Source: Pyxidicoccus sp. MSG2
Lineage (GTDB): Bacteria; Myxococcota; Myxococcia; Myxococcales; Myxococcaceae
Length of the DNA: 64,000 nt
Assembly: GCF_026626705.1 (NCBI RefSeq)
Contig: NZ_JAPNKC010000001.1
Location: forward strand, 62,001 to 126,000
Reading direction: 5' to 3'
Position numbers and translations under genes: made by a program. The notes beneath the pieces were generated by a model. The model made no database searches, was not told the DNA's origin, and saw only the letters and a list, made by a program, of their open reading frames with translations. This document shows positions 7,988 to 16,111 of this stretch, in pieces (position 1 is the first letter of the stretch; each line of letters starts with the position of its first letter).

Positions 7988-9643
7988 ATGTCGGCCGAGG
8001 GTGACGAGCAGGAACTGCGCGAGGCCATCCGCAAGCTGGAGTCCACTGTCGCCTCGCTGGAGGCGCGCCTCGCCCGCCTGGAGACGTCCGGCGCCCGGGC
8101 CGAGCCGCCGCCTACCGTTGTCGCGGCGGAAGCCACCCGCGCCGTCGCGCCCGCGGCTCCGGAACAGCGCGATTTGGAGGCGCACCTCGGCACCTACTGG
8201 CTGAGCCGGCTGGGTATCGTCGCGCTCATCATCGGCATCGCGTACCTCATCACCTACCGCTTCGGTGAATTGGGGATGCTGGCCCGCGTGGTGGCCGGGT
8301 ACGTGCTGAGCGCGGGCCTGGGCGCATTCGGCCTCTGGCTGGCGCGGCGGCATGAGTTGTTCGGGCGCATCGTCTTCGGCGGCGGCCTGGCGCTGGCGTA
8401 CTTCGTCACGTACGCGCTGCACTTCCTGCCCTCGGTGCGCGTCATCGAGAGCCAGGCGCTCGCGCTGGTACTGCTCGCGCTGCTGGTCGTGGCCATCGTG
8501 GTGATTGCCCACCGGATGCAGTCGGAGACGGTGGCCGGCATCGCGCTCTTCCTCGGGCTGCACACGGGGATGCTCAGCGAAATCACCACCTTCACGCTGC
8601 TGTCCACCACGCTGCTCGCGTCGGGCGCCCTCTTCTTCCTCGTGCGGAACCGGTGGGTCGTGGTGCCGCTGTCCAGCCTGGTGGCGGTGTACTCGACGCA
8701 CGTCGTCTGGGCGCTGCGCAACGACAGCGTGGCCCCCGGCGCGCCGGAGCGCGAGCGGCTGCTCCTGAGCCTGGGCTTCCTCCTCCTCTACTTCGTGCTC
8801 TTCTCCGTGGCGCTGCTGGCCCGCCCACGCGAGCTGTCCCGGCGCGCGTGCCTCGCCTTCGCACTGCTCAACTGGGTGGGGCTGGCGCTGCTCGGCGGAT
8901 ACGAGGTGGCGCGGTGGAGCGAGAGCCACCTCTTCACCTTCTTCGTGGTGCTGGCGCTCGCCGAGGCCGGCAGCGCCGCGGTGGCGCGCGCGCGGCAGGC
9001 CCCCGGCCCCCTCTTCCACGCGTACCTCGCGCTCACCGCCATCACCTTCGCCCTGGCCATGCCCACCGAGTACCAGGACGCCACCCTGGTGGCCGCGTGG
9101 ACGGTGACGGGCCTGGCCACGGGGCTCGCGGCGCGCGGCACGGACTCGCCGGTGCTGCGGTGGGTGGGCGTGCTCATCCTCTTCACCGCGCTGGGCACGT
9201 GTGAGGTGCTCACGCCCGGACGGGCGCTGCTGCTCGCGGCCCTCTTCGCCGCCTTCGTCATCGTCGAGCGCGCCGGCTCCGCGCTCTGGCCGGGCCCGCC
9301 TCCTGCGAGTGCGCAGCGGGGAGACGCCCTTCTCCAGGCAGCCTGCGCGGCGGGCGCGGGGCTGTCGCTCCTCGGGCTCGTGGGTGGGCTGATGCCCGAG
9401 GGGCTCGTCACGCTGGGCTGGGTGGTGGCCGCCTTCGGCCTCTTCGCCCTGGGCTTCGCCGTGCGCGAGCGCTGGTACCGGTGGGCGGCCCTCGCCCTCC
9501 TCGGGCTCGCCCTGGTGCGCCTGCTGGTGGTGGACCTGGCCAACCTCCCCGCCGACCAGCGCGTGCTCACCTTCATCCTGCTGGGGGTGATGTTGCTGGT
9601 CATTTCCTACACGTACACGCGCCTGAGGGACCGCAAGGGTTGA
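7988..9643 (+). CDS. Polytopic membrane protein (DUF2339-like)
   Basis: The 551-residue product opens with a short coiled coil (ELREAIRKLESTVASLEARL), then an Ala/Pro linker. The rest is almost entirely hydrophobic, with roughly fifteen predicted membrane helices. The first follows YWLSRLGIVALIIGIAYLI, a layout and motif typical of DUF2339 proteins, whose function is unknown. The start at 7988 is chosen because MSAEGDEQELRE begins the coiled coil and AGGGG lies about eleven bases upstream; the open frame continues further upstream without coding character. Confidence 0.75.
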   Translation: MSAEGDEQELREAIRKLESTVASLEARLARLETSGARAEPPPTVVAAEATRAVAPAAPEQRDLEAHLGTYWLSRLGIVALIIGIAYLITYRFGELGMLARVVAGYVLSAGLGAFGLWLARRHELFGRIVFGGGLALAYFVTYALHFLPSVRVIESQALALVLLALLVVAIVVIAHRMQSETVAGIALFLGLHTGMLSEITTFTLLSTTLLASGALFFLVRNRWVVVPLSSLVAVYSTHVVWALRNDSVAPGAPERERLLLSLGFLLLYFVLFSVALLARPRELSRRACLAFALLNWVGLALLGGYEVARWSESHLFTFFVVLALAEAGSAAVARARQAPGPLFHAYLALTAITFALAMPTEYQDATLVAAWTVTGLATGLAARGTDSPVLRWVGVLILFTALGTCEVLTPGRALLLAALFAAFVIVERAGSALWPGPPPASAQRGDALLQAACAAGAGLSLLGLVGGLMPEGLVTLGWVVAAFGLFALGFAVRERWYRWAALALLGLALVRLLVVDLANLPADQRVLTFILLGVMLLVISYTYTRLRDRKG

Positions 9644-9767
9644 GGCGCGGGCGCGCACCATTGGACTCACCAGGCACAGCCCACCCCACCCGCCCGGTTG
9701 GGCTCTTGACTCCCAACCCATGACACGGCATTTCGCCGGGGAAACCTTCATGGGCCAGGAGGCCGCC

Positions 9768-10172
9768 ATGTCCACGCCAGTACGCGACGAGCGCGACTAC
9801 TTCGAGCGCATCTACACCGCCTCCGAGCAGGTACCGCACGGCCAGGTGGCCACGTACGGAGACATCGCCACCATCGTGGGTGACGGCTGTGATGCCCGCA
9901 TCGTGGGCCATGCGCTGGGTGCGCTCGGCTCTCGCTCGGCGAAGGTGCCGTGGCAGCGCATCATCAGCCGCACCGGCGGCATCAGCACGTCGGGCCACGG
10001 CCAGCGCGAATTGCTGGAGGCGGAGGGCGTCGCCTTCGACGCGCGCGGCCACGTGCGCATGGACGCGCACCACTGGCCGGGCCCGAGCGAGGAATGGGCC
10101 CGCGCCCACGGGTTCCAGACGCTGCCCCAGCGCCCCGGGAGCGCGCCGGACCCGCAGCTTCGTCTCTTCTGA
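9768..10172 (+). CDS. Alkyltransferase-like protein (ATL) of the MGMT family
   Basis: This 134-residue cytoplasmic protein has the DNA-binding fold of O6-alkylguanine-DNA alkyltransferase: VPHGQVATYGDIA (helix-turn-helix entry), VGHALGAL, and VPWQRIISRTGGIS. In MGMT the last motif is PCHR with the methyl-accepting cysteine. Here the cysteine position is tryptophan (W62), which defines ATL proteins. They bind alkylated guanine without transferring the alkyl group and recruit nucleotide excision repair. AGGAGG lies six bases before the ATG at 9768; the upstream ATG at 9720 lacks such a site. Confidence 0.88.
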   Translation: MSTPVRDERDYFERIYTASEQVPHGQVATYGDIATIVGDGCDARIVGHALGALGSRSAKVPWQRIISRTGGISTSGHGQRELLEAEGVAFDARGHVRMDAHHWPGPSEEWARAHGFQTLPQRPGSAPDPQLRLF

Positions 10173-10258
10173 AGAGCGGGCGCTCGCCGCCCCGCCTGCT
10201 TTGCACGGGGGAATAGAAGCGGGAGCATCTGATTCCGGCCACCGGGCCGGAATCCAAC

Positions 10259-10807
10259 ATGCCGCTCGCGTTCCTCCGCTGGGGTGTCCTCATCCTCGTG
10301 TGCCTCGTCGCGTCGTCGTCGTTCGCCGCCGGCTCCACCAAGAGCCGCCGGCCGAAGACGAAGGGCTCGAAGCTCGTCCGCATCAAGGGCGGCGAGCTGC
10401 TCCACCATGCCGCCGCCGAGGCATTCCTCCGCATGAGCACGGAAGCGCGCGAGGACGGCGTGTCGCTGCGGGTCACCAGCGGCTACCGCTCGCGGCGGGA
10501 GCAGCGCTGGCTGTACCAGCGCTACCGCAAGGGACTGGGCCCGAAGGCCGCGCGGCCCGGGCGCTCCAACCACCAGCGCGGGCTCGCGGTGGACCTCGTC
10601 GTGGGGGACGTCAGCTCGAACACCTACGACTGGCTCGCGTCGCATGCGTGCCGATTCGGCTTCCGTCGCACGGTGCCGTCCGAGCCGTGGCACTGGGAGT
10701 TCCGCCCGCGCACCACCCTGGGTCCCTCCGAGGGCCAGGACTGCCTGGGCCGGGACGTGGGCCCCGCGCCCGTCCCGGAGCCCGTCGCCAAACAGGACGC
10801 GAGCTGA
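10259..10807 (+). CDS. Exported VanY-type D-alanyl-D-alanine carboxypeptidase (M15)
   Basis: The protein has 182 residues with a signal peptide (about 1-24, ending SSSFAAG). The zinc peptidase motifs of family M15B are intact: SGYRS (74-78), SNHQRGLAVDL with H105 and D112, and EPWHWEF with H145. These ligand the zinc that hydrolyses the terminal D-Ala or trims peptidoglycan stems. It stops one base short of the convergent lipoprotein gene on the other strand, so the two 3' ends abut. Confidence 0.85.
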   Translation: MPLAFLRWGVLILVCLVASSSFAAGSTKSRRPKTKGSKLVRIKGGELLHHAAAEAFLRMSTEAREDGVSLRVTSGYRSRREQRWLYQRYRKGLGPKAARPGRSNHQRGLAVDLVVGDVSSNTYDWLASHACRFGFRRTVPSEPWHWEFRPRTTLGPSEGQDCLGRDVGPAPVPEPVAKQDAS

Positions 10808-10808
10808 G

Positions 10809-11231
10809 CTACAGCCGCGCCAGCGTGACATCCAGCACGCGTGCCTCGTAGCCGCAGTTGCAGCAAGCGCCCACCACCAGCACCTCCGGCACCGTCACCT
10901 CCACGGACGCGGGCCGGTAGCCGGGGGCGCGGACCTCGAAGGCGTAGTCGCCCGGCGCGTGGACGTTCGTCGAGCACACCGTCGTGGTGCCATCCGCGCC
11001 GCAGCTCCCGTCGATGCCGGACAGCTCCGCGTCGGGCATGGGATTGCCGGGCCCGCCGCTGACGCGCACGGTGATGGCGGGCGCGCAGGGGCCACAGACG
11101 ACGCCCTCGCAGGAGCGCTCGTCCGGCGGTCCGTCCTCGCCATCCCCGAGCGTGCGCTCCAGCGTGGACGGGAGGTCACACCCGCCCAGGGCGAGCGCGA
11201 CGAGCAGCGGGAAGGCGAAGGTGCGGGCCAT
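10809..11231 (-). CDS. Lipoprotein with carboxypeptidase-regulatory-like fold
   Basis: The 140-residue protein starts MARTFAFPLLVALALGGC, a clean lipoprotein signal with lipobox LALGGC. After a short acidic linker the mature part carries CEGVVCGPC and CCNCG cysteine clusters. These flank a beta-sandwich-like stretch (GDYAFEVRAPGYRPASVEV) typical of carboxypeptidase regulatory or PEGA-type domains. The start at 11231 is chosen because it begins the signal peptide; a longer frame to 11405 is unsupported. Function unknown. Confidence 0.7.
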   Translation of the reverse strand: MARTFAFPLLVALALGGCDLPSTLERTLGDGEDGPPDERSCEGVVCGPCAPAITVRVSGGPGNPMPDAELSGIDGSCGADGTTTVCSTNVHAPGDYAFEVRAPGYRPASVEVTVPEVLVVGACCNCGYEARVLDVTLARL

Positions 11232-11437
11232 GACCCGGGTTGGAAGCAACTCACATACCGGGCGCCAGGCACACTGAACCACGCGTAACTCCAGGCCCTG
11301 CCCTCCCCGGCCCCCTCGAAAAAACGAGGTGCCCATGGTTTTCCAGCGGTCGCCATGCGGGCTCCGGCCCTGGTGGCCCCGAGTCCCCATCGACGCGGGA
11401 GGCATGATTTCCGGCTTGCACCTCGACTAGCGTATGG

Positions 11438-11454
11438 CCCCTCTTCTTGAGGGG
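11438..11454 (+). promoter_or_regulatory. Hairpin that could hide the ribosome site of the first DUF4139 gene
   Basis: CCCCTC (11438-11443) can pair with GAGGGG (11449-11454) around a five-base loop. The 3' arm is part of the only purine-rich ribosome site, GAGGGGGG, ahead of the ATG at 11460. Pairing would mask that site. Confidence 0.35.
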
Positions 11455-11459
11455 GGCTC

Positions 11460-13727
11460 ATGCTCGTCGTGCCGTCCATCCTGGAAGCGGTCACCGTCCA
11501 TGCCGAGGGCGCGCTGTGTACACGCGTCGCCACGGTGCAGGCGGAGGGTGGCCGACTCCCCACGCAGGTGCGCATCAATGGCCTGCCCTTGTCGCTGCGC
11601 TCCGGCTCACTGCGCGCAACCGTGTTGCAGGGGCCACCGGGGCTCGCCGTGCGCGACATCCGTCCCGCCTTCGACGTCCAGCTTCCCGCCGAGGTGGACG
11701 TCCCCACCGAGCAGCGTGCACTGGAAGCCGCCCGCGCCCGGCACACCGAGGTGTCGGCGGCCCTGAGCGTCCTGCAACGCGAGCTGCGGTCGGTGATGAA
11801 GCTCACGCCCACCTTCCCTTCCCGGAAGAAGGACGAGCTGCAGCCCCGCGACGCCCCGGTGGCCGCGCTGCTGTCGCTCACGTCCCTGGTGGACTCGGAG
11901 CTGGCCGCGCTCCTGGCGAAGAAGCTGGACCTGGAGCGCCAGCAGCGCGACGCCGACGCGGAGGTGACGCTGCGCAAGCAGCGCCTCCAGGAAGCCTCGT
12001 CGACGGCGCGCGGCCAGCGGGCCCGCGTGTACCGCGCCGCCATCCTCACCCTGGCCGGCCTTCCGGGCGTGGAGCACCCCGCGAAGCTCGCGCTCGAGTA
12101 CGCAGTGCCGGGCGCGCTCTGGGTGCCCACCTACGACTTGCGCCTGCCGCGCACACTGGAGGAGGGAACACTGCGCATGCGCGCCTCCGTCCTCCAGCGC
12201 ACCGGCGAGGACTGGACGGGGGTGAAGCTGTCGGTCTCCACCGCCGACCTGGCGCGGCGCGCGGAGGTGCCGGAATTGAAGGCGCTGCGCATCGGCCGGC
12301 GTCAGCCGCCCCCCGCGCGCTCCGGCTGGCGCGAGCCACCGCCCGGCCTGGACGAGCTGTTCGCGGGCTTCGACGCCACGCGCGTCCCCGCGAGGGCCGA
12401 GCCGCCGCCGCTGCCCAAGCCCCAGGCCCAGCCCGTCTTCCTCCAGGAGCCCATGCCCGAGGAGGACGCCGGCGCTCCGATGGAGGAGATGGCGAAGGAG
12501 GCGCCCATGATGGAGCGCCGTCGCTCCGTGGCCAGGGACGACCTCATGTCGACCACGGGCTCCTTCGCTCCCCCGCCTCCGGCCGCGGCACCGGCCGCCG
12601 GGTCCATGCCCCCGATGTCCCGCCCACGCAACGCGATGCCCTCTCGCCCCATGGCCCCCAAGATGAAGAAGGGCGGGCGAGGGGGAGCCCCGCCCCCCAT
12701 GGCGGAGAGCGCCGACGAGGACGCCTTCATGGACGCGCCGGGCGAAGCACCCGAGGGCGCCCCTCGCGACCTCCTGGGCGGGTATGGCGGCGGCGGTGGC
12801 AACACCGTGGAGGAGCGGCAGGCCTCGCGGCTGGAGCCGTCGGACACGCTGCTGGACTACGACCGGCTGGAGTTGGCGCCCGCAGAGGACTCCGGGACGC
12901 GCGGCCGGCTGCGCCCGCGTCCCGCCTACGTCACCCGGGAGCTGCTGGCGCTGGCGGCGGTGCACGTGCACATCGACGTCACCACGCTGGTCGCCATGAG
13001 CGAGCAGGAGGCGTCCAATATCTGGCTGGCACCTCCGCCCGCGTGGTCCGTGCCGCCCCGGCAGTCCTCGCCGCACTTCGACGCGCGCTTCGACGTGGAG
13101 ACGCGGTCGGACGTGCCGTCCGACGGGACCTGGCACACGGTGCCGGTGCTGTCCGTCCCGGTAGGCCTGTCCGCCGAGTACGTCTGCGTGCCCTCGGTGG
13201 AGACGCGGGCCTTCCGCACGGTGCGCGTGGAGAACCGGACGCCCTACCCGCTGCTGGCCGGGCCGGTGGACGTCACGCTGGGCGACGAGTTCCTGATGAC
13301 ATCCCCGCTGCCCACCATGGCCCCCGGCGCGACGCAGCGACTGGGCCTGGGCGTGGAGGAGTCCATCAAGGTGGCGCGCAACACGCGCTTCGACGAGGCC
13401 ACCGGCGGCATCTTCGGCGGCGCGACGATGCTGACGCACCACGTGTCCGTGGAGCTGGCCAACCGGCTGACCAACCGCGTCCTCGTGGAGGTGTGCGAGC
13501 GCGTGCCGGCCGTGCCCACGGGCTCGGAGAAGGACATCAAGGTGGAGGAGACGGAGGTGGCGCCGCTCTGGCAGAAGCGCACGCCGCTGCCCGGTGAGAC
13601 GCAGGTGGAGGGCGAGCGCGCGTGGCGCGTGGTGCTCCAGCCGGGCGAGGCGCAGACACTGAAGGCGACGTGGACCGTGAAAATCCCCGCGAGCAAGATG
13701 CTCGGCGGGGGGAACCGGAGGACATGA
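11460..13727 (+). CDS. DUF4139/MuiA-family protein, first of a coupled pair
   Basis: This 755-residue protein belongs to the 'mucoidy inhibitor A'-like DUF4140/DUF4139 family. The N-terminal DUF4140 begins ILEAVTVHAEGALCTR, a coiled coil covers about 90-190, and the DUF4139 beta-rich domain includes LALEYAVPGALWVPTYDLRL and later PYPLLAGPVDVTLGDEFL. A disordered Pro/Met/Gly-rich segment (about 280-455, with several KMKKGGRGGAPPP-like stretches) interrupts the domain. There is no signal peptide, so it is probably cytoplasmic. Its stop overlaps the next gene's ATG (ATGA), implying translational coupling with a paralogue. The function of the family is poorly known. Confidence 0.8.
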   Translation: MLVVPSILEAVTVHAEGALCTRVATVQAEGGRLPTQVRINGLPLSLRSGSLRATVLQGPPGLAVRDIRPAFDVQLPAEVDVPTEQRALEAARARHTEVSAALSVLQRELRSVMKLTPTFPSRKKDELQPRDAPVAALLSLTSLVDSELAALLAKKLDLERQQRDADAEVTLRKQRLQEASSTARGQRARVYRAAILTLAGLPGVEHPAKLALEYAVPGALWVPTYDLRLPRTLEEGTLRMRASVLQRTGEDWTGVKLSVSTADLARRAEVPELKALRIGRRQPPPARSGWREPPPGLDELFAGFDATRVPARAEPPPLPKPQAQPVFLQEPMPEEDAGAPMEEMAKEAPMMERRRSVARDDLMSTTGSFAPPPPAAAPAAGSMPPMSRPRNAMPSRPMAPKMKKGGRGGAPPPMAESADEDAFMDAPGEAPEGAPRDLLGGYGGGGGNTVEERQASRLEPSDTLLDYDRLELAPAEDSGTRGRLRPRPAYVTRELLALAAVHVHIDVTTLVAMSEQEASNIWLAPPPAWSVPPRQSSPHFDARFDVETRSDVPSDGTWHTVPVLSVPVGLSAEYVCVPSVETRAFRTVRVENRTPYPLLAGPVDVTLGDEFLMTSPLPTMAPGATQRLGLGVEESIKVARNTRFDEATGGIFGGATMLTHHVSVELANRLTNRVLVEVCERVPAVPTGSEKDIKVEETEVAPLWQKRTPLPGETQVEGERAWRVVLQPGEAQTLKATWTVKIPASKMLGGGNRRT

Positions 13728-15283
13728 TGGGCGCCCCCTTTACCCTGCCCGTGGTCAAGGTCACCGTCCTCGAGGACCGCGCGCTCGTCGAGCGACGCGG
13801 CGAGGTGCCTCTCGTCGCAGGTGCACAGCGCCTGGTCATCGAGGGACTGTCGCCGCTGGCGGTGGACCGCTCGCTCCAGGCGAAGGTGGCCGGCGGCACC
13901 GTGTCCCAGGCGCGCGTCCGCCGCGCCGTGAAGCCCTATCGCCCGGAAGCGCTGCGCGAGCACCGCACGGAGCTGGGCCGGCGCGTGGCTGAACTGGAGC
14001 AGGAGCTGCGGCACGCGCAGGCGGAGGAGGAGCGGCGACTCCACAAGCACAACCTGCTCCTGAGCGCGCACGAGGACGTGTATCGCGCCATCTCCGAGGA
14101 CGCCGGCCGGGGTCAGGACCGTCCGGAGGTGTGGCGCCAGCAGCTCACCACCGTGCGCCAGGCGTTGGACGCGGCGGACGCGGCGCTGCGCGCGTCGAAC
14201 CGCGACGTCATCGAACGCCGGGAGCGGCTGGAAGAGGCGCGCGGCGCACTGGCGCGCACCGAGGGGCCGGAGTCGAAGCTGGACGTGTACGCCGAGCTGG
14301 AGGTGGGCCACCCCGCCGGCGGCTCCGCGGTGCTGTCCCTCACGTACCTGGTGCCCTGCGCGGCGTGGCGCCCGGCCTACCGCGCGACGCTGGAACGCGC
14401 CGAGAAGGGCGAGGTGGTGACGCTCGAGTGCGAGGCCGTGGTGTGGCAGCGCACCGACGAGGAGTGGAAGGACGCGGAGCTGGCCTTCTCCACGGCGCGC
14501 CCCACGCTGGGCGCCTCGCCACCGCGACTGGTGGAGGACTGGCTGTGGCTGCGCGACAAGACGGAGCGCGAGAAGCAGGTGGTGGAGGTGGCCATGCGCG
14601 AGGAGGTCATCCAGACCACCGGCGAGGGCGGCGCGGCGAAGCGCGAGGAGGGCCTGCCCGGCATGGACGACGGCGGCGAGCCGCTGACGCTGCTGGCGCA
14701 GCACCGGGCCACCGTGCCACCGGACGGAGAGCCGCACCGCGTGCCGCTGTTCCGCTTCACCGCGCCCGCGGCGTCCGAGTTCCTGGCCTGCCCGGAGCAG
14801 TCCCCGCTGGTGCACCGGGTGGCGCGCTTCGACAACACGGGCCCGTCGGTGCTGCTCGCGGGACCGGTGGACCTGGTGCGCTCCAGCGGCTACGTGGGCC
14901 GCGCGCAACTGCGCTTCACCGGACGAGGCGAGCGCGTGAAGCTGGGCTTCGGCAGCGAGGACTCGCTGCGCGTGGCACGCAAGGTGGACGAGGAGGTGGA
15001 GACGAGCCGGCTCACCGGCCGCCGCGTGCGCACGCAGCGGGTGAAGCTGTACGTCTCCAACATGGGCGCGCGGCCGGAGTCCGTGGCCCTGGAGGAGCGC
15101 ATGCCCGTCTCCGAGGTGGAGGCGGTGGAGGTGATGCTGCTCAAGGATGCCACCCGGCCGGCCCCCAATCGCGTCAGCGAGGACGGCATCGTCCGCTTCG
15201 AGTTGGCGGCCCCTCCCCGCTCGCAGCAGGAGCTTTCGCTGGCGTACACCGTCACCAGTGCGTCGAAGGTGGCGGGGCTGTGA
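13724..15283 (+). CDS. DUF4139/MuiA-family protein, second of a coupled pair
   Basis: The 519-residue paralogue of the preceding gene has the same order but without the long disordered insert. DUF4140 starts at VVKVTVLEDRALVERRGEVP, a coiled coil covers about 80-180, and DUF4139 includes LTYLVPCAAWRPAYRATLE and LLAGPVDLVRSSGYVG. The start overlaps the stop of the upstream gene; a second ATG follows immediately at 13727. Two adjacent, coupled family members suggest a hetero-oligomer, but that is inference. Confidence 0.8.
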   Translation: MMGAPFTLPVVKVTVLEDRALVERRGEVPLVAGAQRLVIEGLSPLAVDRSLQAKVAGGTVSQARVRRAVKPYRPEALREHRTELGRRVAELEQELRHAQAEEERRLHKHNLLLSAHEDVYRAISEDAGRGQDRPEVWRQQLTTVRQALDAADAALRASNRDVIERRERLEEARGALARTEGPESKLDVYAELEVGHPAGGSAVLSLTYLVPCAAWRPAYRATLERAEKGEVVTLECEAVVWQRTDEEWKDAELAFSTARPTLGASPPRLVEDWLWLRDKTEREKQVVEVAMREEVIQTTGEGGAAKREEGLPGMDDGGEPLTLLAQHRATVPPDGEPHRVPLFRFTAPAASEFLACPEQSPLVHRVARFDNTGPSVLLAGPVDLVRSSGYVGRAQLRFTGRGERVKLGFGSEDSLRVARKVDEEVETSRLTGRRVRTQRVKLYVSNMGARPESVALEERMPVSEVEAVEVMLLKDATRPAPNRVSEDGIVRFELAAPPRSQQELSLAYTVTSASKVAGL

Positions 15284-15368
15284 TGGTTCCACCGCGCAAC
15301 AGCTGTTTGGGAGGGCCCCTTCCACCGTGGTACGGGCCGTGACTAATCCCTCGGGAGGAGGAACCCCC

Positions 15369-16079
15369 ATGAGAATCGCCCCCGCGCTGTGCTCCCTTGG
15401 ACTGCTGGTATCGCTCGGTGTGCCGGTGTCCGCCCTGGCGGAGGATGTCCCCCCGCCCCCCATGGAGGAGCCTCAGGGCCGGCCACCGCAGCTCGCGGTG
15501 GAGGTGGGTGGCTCCTTCACGCGGATGGAGCACCCGTCCGCGCTCATCCCCAAGACGGCCGCGCTCACGAAGCCGCTGGACGCACGGCACAACGCGGTGC
15601 GGCTGTCGGGCGGGCTGCACTTCAATCTCGTCCGCGGCTCGAACCGGGATGACCTGTGGTGGATCAACGGCATCGACTGGTACTTCGCCAACGACGTGCA
15701 GGTGCTCTCGTTCCGGCCGGGGCTGGAGAAGCGCTTCGCGCTGGCGAAGCGGCTGACGCTCGGCGTGGGCGCGTTCGGAGGCGCGGCCGAGGTGTCCCTG
15801 CCCACGGGGCTGATTCAGCAGAACCAGCCCGGTGACCCGACCTCGGGCCCCACGCTGGGTGGCGCCTTCTCCGAGAACCGGGACCGCAAGTGGGTCTTCG
15901 GCGCGGGAGGGATGGCGTCAATCCATTACTCCTTCGGACGCTGGGTCTACACGCGCGTCCAGGCGGGCTACACGCAGTACTTCAACAAGGCGGACGACTT
16001 CGCGAGCTCCGCCACGGAATCGTTCTCCGTCTCGCTCAGCGGGCCGTTCGCGGGCGCGCTGCTGGGGTTGAGCCTCTGA
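15369..16079 (+). CDS. Exported outer-membrane-type beta-barrel protein
   Basis: The 236-residue product has a signal peptide (MRIAPALCSLGLLVSLGVPV...ALAE). The mature protein has alternating beta segments and aromatic-rich turns (WWINGIDWYFANDVQVLSF, YTRVQAGYTQYF), ending ...LLGLSL, consistent with a small outer-membrane barrel. GGGAGGAGG precedes the ATG. It follows the DUF4139 pair after 85 bases in the same direction and may be cotranscribed. No family name can be assigned with confidence. Confidence 0.65.
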   Translation: MRIAPALCSLGLLVSLGVPVSALAEDVPPPPMEEPQGRPPQLAVEVGGSFTRMEHPSALIPKTAALTKPLDARHNAVRLSGGLHFNLVRGSNRDDLWWINGIDWYFANDVQVLSFRPGLEKRFALAKRLTLGVGAFGGAAEVSLPTGLIQQNQPGDPTSGPTLGGAFSENRDRKWVFGAGGMASIHYSFGRWVYTRVQAGYTQYFNKADDFASSATESFSVSLSGPFAGALLGLSL

Positions 16080-16086
16080 CGGCCGC

Positions 16087-16111
16087 GCGCTCCGCTCACC
16101 CGGCGGAGCGC
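16087..16111. terminator. Hairpin between convergent genes
   Basis: GCGCTCCGC (16087-16095) pairs perfectly with GCGGAGCGC (16103-16111) around a seven-base loop. It lies just after the rightward barrel gene and overlaps the last codons of the leftward monooxygenase gene. No T-tract is present on either side. Confidence 0.5.

Noticed and set aside
13244..15463. 739-codon minus-strand frame
   Set aside because: Antisense to the two DUF4139 genes, which have clear domains and coupling; the antisense translation is Arg/Ala/His noise.
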